A stretch of DNA of 41,590 bases from Candidatus Caldisaccharidevorator malaysiensis. GTDB taxonomy: Bacteria > Armatimonadota > Fervidibacteria > Fervidibacterales > Fervidibacteraceae. Position 1 is the first letter of the stretch; the number at the start of each line of letters is the position of its first letter. The stretch is from positions 11,119-52,708 of the forward strand of contig JANXBO010000014.1 in NCBI GenBank assembly GCA_025057575.1, given 5' to 3'. The translations under genes and the position numbers were made by a program. Positions 24,476 to 33,656 of the stretch are shown here, in pieces. The notes beneath the pieces are model-generated. The model ran no database searches, was not told where the DNA came from, and was given only the letters and a program-made list of their open reading frames with translations.

Positions 24476-26713
24476 CTATCTCGTTAAGTATGACGACAGC
24501 CCCGATCGCCAGCCATCGGCGATCTCTGTTACGGGCAAGTCAAGAAGCGACTGTCCTTCCAAGGCGATGCAAAATCGGTCACCAGTGACCTGACCCAAAA
24601 ACACAAAAGGGCAACCCAGATCGTTGAGAAGGCGAATGAAATCATCTTTCTTTTTTGGGTCCACACTAACGACGATCTGCGCCGGCGATTCGCCAAAAAG
24701 AAGGGAGGAAAGAGGTAAAAAGGAAGGGGGAAGATGCGTCCGGCTCAACTGGACATCAGCACCGATGTTACCCAAAATGCAGCATTCTGCTAACGCAACG
24801 GCAAGACCACCCTCACTGACATCGTGGGCGGACTGGACGAGACCTTCTCTAATGGCTCTGCGACACGCACTTTGCACTTGAATCTCTCGGTCCCAGTCCA
24901 ATGCGGGAGGGCTGCCCACTTCCAGCCCAAAGACGACCCGAAGGAATCGGCTGGCTCCGAGGCTACCGGAGGGCACTCCTAAAAGAAAAATTGCGTCCCC
25001 TTCCTTCTTGAATCCCGCCGTCGTATGGTGAGCGACATTGGAGAGGACTCCAATCATCCCGATAAAGGGCGTGGGTAGAATCACGGAGGTTGGGCTTTCA
25101 TTGTAGAAACTCACATTCCCGCTTACGACCGGCACGCCGAGACGACGGCAGGCATCGGCAATGCCCTTGACCGACTCAACAAAATACCAATATCGGTCCG
25201 GCTTATCGGGATTACCGAAGCACAAGCAATCGGTGACCCCCGCCGGTTCGGCACCGACACAGGAAAGATTCCTTGCGGCTTCCGCCACCGACAGTTGGGC
25301 ACCCCAGTAGGGATCCAACGAGCAATAAAGAGAGTTGCAGTCCGCCGTCACTGCAATAGCCAAATCTCTCTCGTAATCCTTCAACGCCAAAACCGCTGCA
25401 TCCCCTGCACCCGGTGGCACGACCGTGTTGGTTTGCACCATATGGTCATACTGCTCGTAAATGGGCGACTTGTCAGCAATATCGGGGTCCGATAAGAGAC
25501 CCAGGAGCACCGACTCCCAATCGGTGGGTTCCGGAAGGGTAGAAAAATCAAAAGAGCGCTTTTCTTTTAGATGGGCGGGCTCTTGTGCGGAAAGGGAGTA
25601 AAGGGGAGCGGAGGCGACCACTTGAGGTGGCAGTTCCGCAATTAATTGATCACCATCGTAATAGCGAAGCACGGGCTCTTCAATGATCCTTCCGATAACA
25701 GCGAAAGCAAGCCCCCACTTTCTAAAAATCCGCTCCACCTCCCACTCTCTGCCTCTCTCCACGATCAGCAGCATCCGTTCCTGACTTTCGCTGACCAAAA
25801 CTTCCCAGGGCTCCATCCCTGCTTCTCGTCGGGGAACTAAGGACAGATCCACAATCATTCCGACCCCACCAGCAGCGGCGGTTTCCACAGTAGAGCAGGT
25901 CAGCCCTGCCGCACCCATATCCTTGACCGCCACAACGGCACCCGTCTGGAAGGCTTCCAAGCACGCTTCAATAAGGCATTTCTCCGTAAAGGGGTCCCCC
26001 AATTGGACGGCAGGTCGCAGAGAAAGGGACTCTTTGAGTTCCTGACTGGCTAAAACGGAACAGCCCCCAATCCCGTCTCTTCCCGTTTTGTTGCCGACAT
26101 AAACGACCGCATTGCCCGGTCCCTTTGCCACCGATGTCATCAGTTCCTTTGCCCGCGCCACCCCAACGCACATCACACCGACAAGGCAGTTGGTCTGATA
26201 TGCCGGATGGAACGCCACCTCCCCCGCAACGGTCGGCACCCCTATGCAGTTTCCATACCACTGGATCCCGTCTATGACACCCCGAAAGATGTAGCGGGCT
26301 TTCGGGTCGGAAGGATCACCGAAACGGAGAGCGTCCAAGAGGGCGATCGGGCGTGCGCCCATTGCCAAAATGTCCCGGACGATCCCGCCAATGCCCGTCG
26401 CCGCTCCCCCTTTTGGTTCTATCTGGGAGGGATGGTTGTGACTTTCCATTTTAAAAAGGACAAACAGACCAGGGGCGACCTCAATGCCACCGGCATCACC
26501 CCCCACTAAAGGCGGAAACTTGCCCTCTTTTGGAAAAAGCCTTAACCAGGATCGGCTCCTACCATAGCCACAATGCTCGCTCCACTCCACGCTGAACATC
26601 GCCAGTTCCGCATCCGTTGGATCCCGACCCAAAAGCCGACGAACTTGGCTCAATTCGTCAAGGGTCATTCCCAACGCAATGGCTTTCTCTTCTAAAGGTT
26701 CCGTAACCGCCAT
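24476..26713 (-). CDS. purL: Phosphoribosylformylglycinamidine synthase subunit PurL
   Basis: PurL is the synthetase subunit that converts FGAR to FGAM with ATP and ammonia from PurQ. The 745 residues match the short (PurQ/PurS-dependent) form. They include WSEHCGYGRS, KMESHNHPSQIEP with GGAATGIGG, GNCIGVPTV, KDMGAAGLTCS, and the second-half VTADCNSLYC and SAHDVSEGGL. I chose ATG 26713 because AGGTGA formed at the stop of the upstream SDR gene sits 6 bases before it; GTG 26722 is also in frame. purQ and purS are not in the window. Confidence 0.97.
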   Translation of the reverse strand: MAVTEPLEEKAIALGMTLDELSQVRRLLGRDPTDAELAMFSVEWSEHCGYGRSRSWLRLFPKEGKFPPLVGGDAGGIEVAPGLFVLFKMESHNHPSQIEPKGGAATGIGGIVRDILAMGARPIALLDALRFGDPSDPKARYIFRGVIDGIQWYGNCIGVPTVAGEVAFHPAYQTNCLVGVMCVGVARAKELMTSVAKGPGNAVVYVGNKTGRDGIGGCSVLASQELKESLSLRPAVQLGDPFTEKCLIEACLEAFQTGAVVAVKDMGAAGLTCSTVETAAAGGVGMIVDLSLVPRREAGMEPWEVLVSESQERMLLIVERGREWEVERIFRKWGLAFAVIGRIIEEPVLRYYDGDQLIAELPPQVVASAPLYSLSAQEPAHLKEKRSFDFSTLPEPTDWESVLLGLLSDPDIADKSPIYEQYDHMVQTNTVVPPGAGDAAVLALKDYERDLAIAVTADCNSLYCSLDPYWGAQLSVAEAARNLSCVGAEPAGVTDCLCFGNPDKPDRYWYFVESVKGIADACRRLGVPVVSGNVSFYNESPTSVILPTPFIGMIGVLSNVAHHTTAGFKKEGDAIFLLGVPSGSLGASRFLRVVFGLEVGSPPALDWDREIQVQSACRRAIREGLVQSAHDVSEGGLAVALAECCILGNIGADVQLSRTHLPPSFLPLSSLLFGESPAQIVVSVDPKKKDDFIRLLNDLGCPFVFLGQVTGDRFCIALEGQSLLDLPVTEIADGWRSGLSSYLTR

Positions 26714-26722
26714 AGAAGTCAC

Positions 26723-27709
26723 CTAAAGAGGATAGCCCTTTTTGATTTCGTCCAATAGCCAGTGGACGAACTGACGAACCCCTTCTTCAAAAGGCACCTG
26801 CGGTCGGTAGCCCAGCAGCCTTTGAGCCTTGCTGATGTCAGCGTGAGTCAAGGTCGGATCGGAAGGTGGCATCGGGAGAAATTCCAACTTCCCCTTTTTT
26901 CCCAGAAGGGTTTCCAAGGTTTGGACCATATCCATTAAGGTGATCGGACGACCCGAACCAACATTGATGATCTCAAACCCCATCGGTTGTTCAGCAGCGG
27001 CGACGAGGGCATCCACCAGGTCAGTGATAAAGGTATAGTCTCGCTGACTGGAACCATCTCCGTAAAGGGGCAGGGGCTGATCTTTTAAGAGGCATCGGGC
27101 GAACTTGTGGATAGCCAGGTCCGGTCGTTGCCGGGGTCCGTAGACCGTGAAAATGCGCAAACAGGTCACAGGAAGACCGTAAAGGTGGTGATAGGTAAAG
27201 GCTAAGACCTCCCCCATCTTTTTCGTGGCGCCGTAGGGAGAGAGGGGCTGAGAGGTGGGGTCTTCTTCGGAAAAGGGGGCTTTATCCCTCTCCCCATAGA
27301 CGGACGAAGAAGAAGCAAAGACAAAATGGGACGCTTGATACCTGCGAGCCAATTCCAACAGGACAAGGGTCCCCTCCACATTGACCCTCAGATATTCTTG
27401 CGGTCGGTCCAAGGACGGCACGACTCCGGCAAGGGCTGCTAAATGAACAATGATCTCGGGTTGAAACTTCTGAAAAGCGTCTTCCATTTTGTTCCGATCA
27501 CAAATGTCCGCCTCCAGCAGACTCCAGTGGGGATGGTGGTGCAAGTTTCTCAGATTTCTCGCCTTTACCGACCTGGGATAAAAAAGTTCATCAAAGTTAT
27601 CCACACACAACACCCAATGACCCAGGTCAACTAATCGTTCGCAAGTATGAGAACCAATAAAACCGGCTCCGCCCGTCACTAAAATCCGACTCGGCAAACT
27701 ACCACCCAC
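26723..27709 (-). CDS. NAD-dependent sugar epimerase, UDP-glucuronate 4-epimerase type
   Basis: This extended SDR protein (328 residues) has the NAD motif GGAGFIGS (13-20), VHLAALAGV, the catalytic SSSSVYGE and Tyr159-x3-Lys163 (YGATK). It also has the RIFTVYGPRQRPDLAIHKF block typical of UDP-glucuronate 4-epimerases and related enzymes. GDGSSQRDYTFITDLV and a DISKAQRLLGYRP tail follow. It would supply a nucleotide sugar for surface polysaccharide. GTG 27709 is shown. TTG 27697 is equally plausible, since AAGGTGGG is better spaced for it. purL begins at its stop codon, so the two are co-transcribed. Confidence 0.88.
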   Translation of the reverse strand: MGGSLPSRILVTGGAGFIGSHTCERLVDLGHWVLCVDNFDELFYPRSVKARNLRNLHHHPHWSLLEADICDRNKMEDAFQKFQPEIIVHLAALAGVVPSLDRPQEYLRVNVEGTLVLLELARRYQASHFVFASSSSVYGERDKAPFSEEDPTSQPLSPYGATKKMGEVLAFTYHHLYGLPVTCLRIFTVYGPRQRPDLAIHKFARCLLKDQPLPLYGDGSSQRDYTFITDLVDALVAAAEQPMGFEIINVGSGRPITLMDMVQTLETLLGKKGKLEFLPMPPSDPTLTHADISKAQRLLGYRPQVPFEEGVRQFVHWLLDEIKKGYPL

Positions 27710-27717
27710 CTTTGAGA

Positions 27718-27734
27718 GTCCTTATCAGTAGGAC
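27718..27734. promoter_or_regulatory. Small inverted repeat between divergent genes
   Basis: GTCCT (27718-27722) and AGGAC (27730-27734) flank a 7-base spacer in the short space between the divergent SDR and coiled-coil genes. It could be an operator or a small hairpin. No strong promoter was found on either strand here. Confidence 0.25.
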
Positions 27735-27775
27735 ACAAATCCTCAGTGGCTAATTGTGGAAGGTTAAAAGGAACG

Positions 27776-28105
27776 ATGTTACAATCAGGCACAACACAAT
27801 GGGTGATTGTCGTGGACGAAAGGGCGCGGGAGCGGCTGGAGCAAATAAGTCTTCAGCGGAGACGACTGGAACGACACAGAAGGGTTTTGGAGCAACGACT
27901 GTCCCAGTCCGGTCATCATCCTCAACTGAGGCGGGAACTGGAGCGGCTGGAGAAAATTCTTGAGGACTTGGATCGCCAAAAGGAAAGGATCCTTTCGGAG
28001 GCGAAAGGAGTTACCGACAGTCTTTTAGCGGGAGGGGACGGAAATGAGCAGCGAGCCCCAAGTGGGGGGAATGAAGAAGAGGAAAATTCTGGTCGCCGAC
28101 GATGA
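27776..28105 (+). CDS. Small coiled-coil hypothetical protein
   Basis: The 109 residues start with a short strand-like segment (TQWVIVVDE) followed by about 65 residues of Arg/Glu/Leu-rich coiled coil, then a Gly/Glu-rich disordered tail. I do not recognise a family. ATG 27776 has AAGGA 3-4 bases upstream; GTG 27746 would add 10 residues. The 3' end overlaps the receiver gene by 62 bases in another frame, pointing to coupled translation. It may be a partner or scaffold of that receiver protein, but this is only context. Confidence 0.6.
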   Translation: MLQSGTTQWVIVVDERARERLEQISLQRRRLERHRRVLEQRLSQSGHHPQLRRELERLEKILEDLDRQKERILSEAKGVTDSLLAGGDGNEQRAPSGGNEEEENSGRRR

Positions 28106-28466
28106 TCCCGCTATTGCGGAACTGGTGCGCATTAACTTGGAGTCCCACGATTTTGAAGTCGTCACTGCCCACGATGGGCGGGAAACTCTGTCAATGGCTG
28201 TCGGCGAAAAACCCGACCTGATCCTTTTGGACATCGTGATGCCGGAAATTGACGGTTATGAGGTTTTGAAATTGCTAAAAAGCGATCCGGAGACAGAGAC
28301 CATTCCCGTCATCGTCCTCACCGCTTATGCTTCGGACGAGGGGGCGGTCGTCAGTTGGCTGGAAGGGGCAGAAGGATACCTGGCTAAGCCTTTTGATCCG
28401 GAAGAACTGATCTTAACTGTCAAGAGGACTCTCAAGTCTGCTGAGGAACGTTCTGGGGCAAAGTGA
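28044..28466 (+). CDS. Single-domain response regulator (receiver only)
   Basis: The 140-residue CheY-like protein has the acidic pocket Asp19-21 (ADDDP), phosphoacceptor Asp63 (LLDIVMPEIDG), switch Thr93 (VLTAY) and Lys115 (AKPFDP). No output domain follows, and there is no adjacent kinase gene. ATG 28044 has GGGAGGGGA upstream inside the coiled-coil gene; ATG 28071 is an alternative that trims nine residues. It lies directly before comEA, with one base between stop and start, so it may act in surface or competence regulation. The kinase is unknown. Confidence 0.9.
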   Translation: MSSEPQVGGMKKRKILVADDDPAIAELVRINLESHDFEVVTAHDGRETLSMAVGEKPDLILLDIVMPEIDGYEVLKLLKSDPETETIPVIVLTAYASDEGAVVSWLEGAEGYLAKPFDPEELILTVKRTLKSAEERSGAK

Positions 28467-28467
28467 G

Positions 28468-29088
28468 ATGGTCCTTTGGGAGCATCCTATTGAAAGATTC
28501 CTTGCCTTGATCTCCTTAATCGTGATCGGGGTGTCCCTTGCTGTTTTAGCCGGAAAAAGGCTCACCGAACCACCTGCCCTCATCCTGCAAACACCGCCTC
28601 TTGATGAGGAAAATGCACCGGCAACTCTTAAGGTGCATATCAAGGGCGCCGTCGCCCGCCCAGGACTTTACTCTCTTCCCTATGGCAGCAGGGTCTCGGA
28701 TGCTGTTCATAAGGCAAAGGCTTTGCCCCAAGCCGACCTGAACGCACTAAACCTCGCTCAGCATCTTGAGGACGGGCAGGAGGTTCTCGTTCCGGAAAAA
28801 AAGCCTGTTTCCAAAGCCGTCACCTTAACCAACACAGGGAACCAGGATGGTTCTGATCAAAAAATGCCGTCTCTGACGACCTGGGGCTTACCGCCGAGGA
28901 AGGTTTATCTCAATAGTGCCACCCAGAGCGACCTGGAATCTCTGCCAGGAATTGGTCCTGCGTTGGCAAAGAGAATTTTGGATTACCGCAGAAAAAAGGG
29001 CGGCTTCAAAGATCCGTCGGAAATCAAAGAGGTCCCTGGTATCGGACCGAAGAAGTTTGAGAAAATCAAGCCTTACATTGGACTATAG
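28468..29088 (+). CDS. comEA: ComEA-family DNA-binding competence protein
   Basis: ComEA binds double-stranded DNA at the cell surface during uptake. The 206-residue protein has an N-terminal membrane anchor (about 10-30), an SLBB domain (about 52-112; HIKGAVARPGLYSLP), a Pro/Ser/Thr linker, and two helix-hairpin-helix motifs (about 146-206; LPGIGPALAKRI and VPGIGPKKFEKI). Its length and layout match ComEA of Gram-positive and diderm species. The ATG follows the receiver stop by one base. comEC is not in the window. Confidence 0.95.
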   Translation: MVLWEHPIERFLALISLIVIGVSLAVLAGKRLTEPPALILQTPPLDEENAPATLKVHIKGAVARPGLYSLPYGSRVSDAVHKAKALPQADLNALNLAQHLEDGQEVLVPEKKPVSKAVTLTNTGNQDGSDQKMPSLTTWGLPPRKVYLNSATQSDLESLPGIGPALAKRILDYRRKKGGFKDPSEIKEVPGIGPKKFEKIKPYIGL

Positions 29089-29113
29089 AAAGAACAAGGT
29101 AAGGAGGGAAGCC

Positions 29114-30208
29114 GTGTCAGGACTTAAAGTCGCCATTGTTGGTGTGGGAGCCGTCGGTCAGGAGATGATCCGGTGTCTGCAAGAGTCGTCTTTGCCCCTT
29201 AAGGAGCCACCGACCGTCTTAGCCAGGTCCGCAAGGACTTTAATCCTGGACGGGCAGGAGATATCGGTCCACGAATGTTCCGCAGAGATGTTTCAAGGAA
29301 AAGACTTAGTTTTCTTTGCGGGAACGGAGGGCGAGAAGGGAGCCATCCGCCTTTTCGGCAAAGCAGCCTTAGAGGCAGGGGCTTTCGTGATTGACAACGG
29401 GTCCGATTTTCGGATGGTGGACGGGGTGCCCCTTGTCGTCCCTGAGGTCAACGGTGAGGAACTGGAACGCCTCAGGGAACCAGGGGAGGTGAACCTTCCC
29501 GGGATCGGGTTGGTGCCCCGGCGGTATGTTGCTAATCCGAACTGTTCCACCATCCAAATGGTCGTTGCCCTCAAGCCCCTCCATCAGGTTGCCGGTCTCC
29601 GGAGGGTTATCGTCAGCACCTATCAGGCGGTATCGGGTGCCGGCAGCGCTGCCGTCAAGGAACTGGAAGACCAGGCGCATCGGATTCTCCACAAAATGGA
29701 CCCCGGACCCCCACAGGCTCATCCCCTCCCGATCGCCTTCAATGTCCTGGCGGGTGCCAACTGGAGATTTGAGGAAGAGGGTTACACGAACGAGGAATGG
29801 AAACTGGTGCGGGAGACGAGGAAAATTCTCGGGCTTCCGGACCTTCCGATAAGCGCTACTTGCGTTCGGGTGCCCGTGTTCACCGGGCACGCGGAGGCGA
29901 TCTATGTGGAACTGGAACGACCGTTAACGCCTCAGGAAGCCCGAGATGCCCTCCGATCGGTGCCGGGGATCATCATTGTGGATGAGGAAATGGTTCTTGA
30001 AAACGGAACTGCCTACCGGACTTATCCCGCTCCCAAAGATGTGGTCGGGCGCGATGAAGTGTTTGTCGGTAGGATTCGTCGGGACCCTTTCAATCCTTAT
30101 GGTCTCTGGCTCTGGGTCGTCGCCGACAATCTGAGAAAGGGCGCCGCCGCCAATGCCGTCCAGATCGCCGAGGAACTGGTCAACCGAAGGATCGTCCCGG
30201 TCAACTAA
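29114..30208 (+). CDS. asd: Aspartate-semialdehyde dehydrogenase
   Basis: Asd reduces aspartyl phosphate to the semialdehyde, feeding lysine/diaminopimelate, threonine and methionine. The 364 residues contain the Rossmann start VAIVGVGAVGQEM, SGAGSAAVKEL, the catalytic Cys144 (ANPNCST) and the active-site His259 (FTGHAEA). GTG 29114 has AAGGAGGG upstream at a good distance. An in-frame reading that extends back into comEA is not used. It ends the rightward coiled-coil/receiver/comEA/asd run. Confidence 0.96.
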   Translation: MSGLKVAIVGVGAVGQEMIRCLQESSLPLKEPPTVLARSARTLILDGQEISVHECSAEMFQGKDLVFFAGTEGEKGAIRLFGKAALEAGAFVIDNGSDFRMVDGVPLVVPEVNGEELERLREPGEVNLPGIGLVPRRYVANPNCSTIQMVVALKPLHQVAGLRRVIVSTYQAVSGAGSAAVKELEDQAHRILHKMDPGPPQAHPLPIAFNVLAGANWRFEEEGYTNEEWKLVRETRKILGLPDLPISATCVRVPVFTGHAEAIYVELERPLTPQEARDALRSVPGIIIVDEEMVLENGTAYRTYPAPKDVVGRDEVFVGRIRRDPFNPYGLWLWVVADNLRKGAAANAVQIAEELVNRRIVPVN

Positions 30209-30261
30209 TCAGAGTCCCGTGCCCTACCGTTAAGGAACCACCATTGGGGTTCCACGGATCA

Positions 30262-30294
30262 AAAGAAAGGGGCGGTCCGTTGAGGACCGCCCCG
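30262..30294 (-). terminator. Terminator of the lipoprotein pair
   Basis: A perfect 10-bp stem (GGGGCGGTCC with GGACCGCCCC, 5-base loop) lies at 30270-30294 between convergent genes. On the minus strand it is followed by TTTCTTTT, so it ends the leftward lipoprotein unit. On the plus strand there is no T-run, though the hairpin could also slow transcripts from asd. Confidence 0.82.
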
Positions 30295-30316
30295 AACGCT
30301 CGTGATCACCCCGTGC

Positions 30317-31966
30317 TTACGGAGAAACCTGACCTTGCGTAAATGCCGACGTGAACTCAAGACCGGCTCGGATGTTGACTCCAGCACTCCCACTGATGTA
30401 TTTCAACCACTCCTGCAAGGGCACATTGGCGAAAACGGCTTCTATCTCCCAGGTAACGGATCCGGAAAGCCCCCACTCATTGTTCCAGCCCGTCAAGCCG
30501 CTGAAGTCCGGAAGGGTGTAGGAGGAGCGGGTGCCCAGCCAGCCCGTCGTGATGTCCACATACCAGTGAGTTCCGTGGACCGGCTGGCGACTTGACCGTC
30601 GGTCGCCAAAGGAAGCGCTCAGATATCCTCCCATACTATGCAGACTCAAGAGATATGCCTGGGCTCTGGGGTAGGGGGTCCAGGTGGTTTGCGTTCTGAC
30701 ATAGGGAGTGCTGGAAACAATGGATGTCTCCGGTGAGGTGAACGGCACGGGCAATGCCACGTTCTGCCGATCCGGTCTGCCGAACCAGCGTTGATGAGCG
30801 ATGGAAGCGTAGCGAGGGGAATGTGTTAAGGCAGACACTTCCAGTTCTAAGACGTCCCCGTCCTGAATCCGCTCTGATGGAACAGAGCCAAAAATTCCCG
30901 ACAGAGTCGTTGTCCCTTCGCTGCTCAGAAATCCCAGCGGTGCATCGGTCGCGTTTCTCGTTTGAAAACGATGCAACGCATATGCCGACCATCCGGTCGG
31001 AATGTTGGTCACCTCGATAGGCATGAGTGCCCGATCGAATGCATAGTTCCCGTCGGCAAAGTCAATGTTGAGGGTGGTGTCGCCGGTCACATTGACGTTC
31101 CGTCGCAGGTAGCCTCTGTTCAAAGACCTGCCGTCGCCATAGTGTGCCCATAGATCATAGAGACCAGCAGGGACGAAAAGCCTATAAGTGGGATCGGAAC
31201 TGGAAAAGTTGCCGCTACCGGGACCTAAAGCGACAAAGCCAACAACGCGGAGTGTTGCCGGAAGACCAGAAACGGAGCCCGAAACCTGGTACTGCTGGGG
31301 AGGGGTTGGTTGACCGGGGAAAACGATCCTTAAGTTGTTCAACTCTTGCAGCGTTGCGTGCCCGATAATCACCTCCCGCGCCTGCCCTCCGCCAACATAA
31401 GCTGCCACACCGTAGCGACCGTTCCGATCGGTGATGGTCAGGTTGTAAACCCCCCCTGTTCCAGAAGCGACGCGCCAAGGTCCATCCCCGTCCTGATAGG
31501 CTAAAAAGTCAGCGTTGCGCTCCACACCTCCAACGATAACAGTGACCGTTAGCGTTCCCCCTCCTACGGGAACCGCTTCCATCACGATGTCAACGGACGA
31601 TCGTTCACCTTCCCGAATAACGGTAGATCCGCTCCCTCTGGAAACGGTCCGACCGTCTCGGTCCTTTGCCTCGCCGACTACCGTTTTTGCCCCGACGGGA
31701 AGTCCGGAAATGATCACCGAGTCATTGGGTCTGGTGATGGATGCGGTTCTCGGGGACGACAGCCCCTCTCCCGTGACCGTTACATCAATGCGCACGGCTT
31801 CTACTGGGATAAGGCGGCTGTTTCCCCAGTCCACTTGGATCACCAGCGTGCCAGAACCTTTGGGGGAAACATTGAGCATCCGAGACCCCTTGTTCCCTCC
31901 GCATCCCCACCACAAGGGCAACAGAGTCAGTGCGATCGGAAAAGTTCTCAAGAGGATTTGTCTCAT
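30317..31966 (-). CDS. Large exported hypothetical lipoprotein
   Basis: The 549-residue product has an Arg-containing N-terminus, a hydrophobic stretch and a probable lipid-attached Cys22 (LWWGC; the lipobox is imperfect). The rest is beta-rich, with Gly/Ser/Thr and many short strands. The N-terminal third (about 35-130) looks like an Ig-like or carboxypeptidase-regulatory fold (VIISGLPVGAKTVVGEA). Two later segments repeat this flavour. The C-terminal part has YDLWAHYGDG and a Trp/Tyr-rich region that could be a carbohydrate- or lipid-binding face. I recognise no named family. The ATG has TAGGAGGT upstream, 13 bases after the companion lipoprotein. Confidence 0.72.
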   Translation of the reverse strand: MRQILLRTFPIALTLLPLWWGCGGNKGSRMLNVSPKGSGTLVIQVDWGNSRLIPVEAVRIDVTVTGEGLSSPRTASITRPNDSVIISGLPVGAKTVVGEAKDRDGRTVSRGSGSTVIREGERSSVDIVMEAVPVGGGTLTVTVIVGGVERNADFLAYQDGDGPWRVASGTGGVYNLTITDRNGRYGVAAYVGGGQAREVIIGHATLQELNNLRIVFPGQPTPPQQYQVSGSVSGLPATLRVVGFVALGPGSGNFSSSDPTYRLFVPAGLYDLWAHYGDGRSLNRGYLRRNVNVTGDTTLNIDFADGNYAFDRALMPIEVTNIPTGWSAYALHRFQTRNATDAPLGFLSSEGTTTLSGIFGSVPSERIQDGDVLELEVSALTHSPRYASIAHQRWFGRPDRQNVALPVPFTSPETSIVSSTPYVRTQTTWTPYPRAQAYLLSLHSMGGYLSASFGDRRSSRQPVHGTHWYVDITTGWLGTRSSYTLPDFSGLTGWNNEWGLSGSVTWEIEAVFANVPLQEWLKYISGSAGVNIRAGLEFTSAFTQGQVSP

Positions 31967-31979
31967 CCGGTTTCACCTC

Positions 31980-33656
31980 CTATCGGGGTTGGCTCAATGG
32001 CTTGCGAAAGACCGCCTGCAACTCGCCAAAATCCCGAACCCGAAGGAACGCCTCTGCCGATCGGGTCTCCCCATCCTCTGTGAACTGAGCCTGCAGGACG
32101 ATCGTCTGATTCCTCCTGGTCGGCGTCACCCGCACCTGGGCAATTCCCCGAGCATTCGTTATTGCTTCATTGCTGCTCAGACTTGCTTCACCCGAGGCGA
32201 CACGGAACCCGACACGAATCCCCTGACGGGGTCTGCCGTCAGCGGTGACGACTTGAGCGAAAGCATCAGCGCTATCTCCGTCATTAATTGCTGGAGGAGC
32301 GATACTCAGGGCAATGCTGGAAGGCGGTGGTGTGCCCGCGACCCGGAAACCAGCGCCAACTGCTGGGTCGCTGCCCGGTGCCCGTCCATCATCCAGAATA
32401 TCCACGCTAGGGTCGTAGCGTCCGTTCAGGTTCAGGTCAACGACCACATCATACTTCCCTGGTCTCAGAGGTCCTACCCACACGGGGAGGTAGAACTGGT
32501 TCGCACACGCAAACCGCATCAAATCCGTTTCGGGGCGTCCGGTCACATCAACCAGCACGTCCCCTTCCCGCCACTCCGCTTGGTGAAGGACCACATACTT
32601 GCGGACCCTCTGGAACGGAGTCAGGGGTCTTGTCGGTGGGTTCACCCAGACGCCCACATCGTCTGTTACTTCAAAAGTGTCGGAAAACTCACCGTATTTC
32701 TTCGCCGCCAGTTGAGCCAACCAGGGAGTGACCGGTGCTCGCTGAACGGTAAAACCGGCACCTACGTAAATGTTGATGGCATCACCGTAAGTAAAAGCAC
32801 CGTCACTATCAACATCTGCGACCACATCAAAGTCCCCATCTTGCTGACGATCACCCAGTCGCCGAGCAGAACTCCAGACGACCACAGGACCAAAAGTTCC
32901 GTCCGCACGGGTCGTCTCCGTCTCAAAGCCTCCCGAAACGTCCCGCAAGGTCGCTTCAACATTTTCTGGAGAGACATCCCGGATCACATAGAGGCGGATG
33001 CTCCTATTGGGCGGAAAACCCCACCCTTGAACTAAAACTGGAGCCCCTTCCCAAATGGAACCCCTCGGCCAGACCGGTTCCTCAATGGATCCGGCAAGCA
33101 CGACAATGGTGCTGAAACGCACCTGCCGGCTCCGATCCAGCAACGAAAAGGATCGCCCAGGGCGAATGTCAAAGGTAACGGTCGTTTGACGACCTTCCCC
33201 GCTGGCGACAATGTCGTATCGTCCCTGAGCGCTCACCGGTCGCCCGTCCCCTCCCACTCCGATATCCCAAAAGGGAAGGAGAGGAATATTGCCGTTACGG
33301 TCCGCCGTCAACTGAAGGGGACCCTCCAAGACTGGGTTGTTGCGGAAGTAAAGCATCACCTCGACGATCTGGCGGGGGTTGAAGCCCCGGAAGGCAGTAA
33401 AGACGGTCGGTCGGGACTCCTCCGGAAGATCGGGCACCCCATTGTTGTCTGTGTCCGTAACGGCTCTACCAAAGGCGTCCAGAAACTGGGAGAGGCTAAC
33501 GCCCGGTCCGGGACCCGGACCTGGTCCCAGTAGAACCCCTGCTTCGCCAGCGCATCCCGTCATCACCAAAAGACCATAGGACAGCGCCCCCACCACCGCC
33601 AGTGGCAGCCACCGGTGCCGCAAGCGGGCAGGACCTGTCCGTCCTCCCAATATCAT
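31980..33656 (-). CDS. Large lipoprotein with Ca-binding-like loops and C-terminal Big_1-type domain
   Basis: The 558-residue protein has an Arg-rich signal peptide and a probable lipid Cys35 (VMTGC), followed by a Gly-Pro spacer (GPGPGPGPG, 44-52). Calcium-loop-like segments follow (DTDNNGVPDL, DVDSDGAF, DLNLNGRYD), and the C-terminal part is an invasin/Big_1-like Ig domain (INDGDSADAFAQV, TNARGIAQVRV). Such lipoproteins are displayed on the cell surface or held in the periplasm. ATG 33656 has AGGAGGTGG upstream; a longer 580-residue reading lacks a good start. It is the first gene of a two-gene unit with the next lipoprotein. Function unknown. Confidence 0.75.
   Translation of the reverse strand: MILGGRTGPARLRHRWLPLAVVGALSYGLLVMTGCAGEAGVLLGPGPGPGPGVSLSQFLDAFGRAVTDTDNNGVPDLPEESRPTVFTAFRGFNPRQIVEVMLYFRNNPVLEGPLQLTADRNGNIPLLPFWDIGVGGDGRPVSAQGRYDIVASGEGRQTTVTFDIRPGRSFSLLDRSRQVRFSTIVVLAGSIEEPVWPRGSIWEGAPVLVQGWGFPPNRSIRLYVIRDVSPENVEATLRDVSGGFETETTRADGTFGPVVVWSSARRLGDRQQDGDFDVVADVDSDGAFTYGDAINIYVGAGFTVQRAPVTPWLAQLAAKKYGEFSDTFEVTDDVGVWVNPPTRPLTPFQRVRKYVVLHQAEWREGDVLVDVTGRPETDLMRFACANQFYLPVWVGPLRPGKYDVVVDLNLNGRYDPSVDILDDGRAPGSDPAVGAGFRVAGTPPPSSIALSIAPPAINDGDSADAFAQVVTADGRPRQGIRVGFRVASGEASLSSNEAITNARGIAQVRVTPTRRNQTIVLQAQFTEDGETRSAEAFLRVRDFGELQAVFRKPLSQPR

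Noticed and set aside
28916-29113. N-terminal extension of the asd frame into comEA.
   Set aside because: The extension does not resemble Asd, and GTG 29114 has a strong ribosome-binding site and gives the normal N-terminus.
31515-33035. A 506-codon open frame on the plus strand.
   Set aside because: It runs antisense across both lipoprotein genes, has no ribosome-binding site or recognisable domain, and the minus-strand frames have signal peptides and operon spacing. It is a by-product of base composition.
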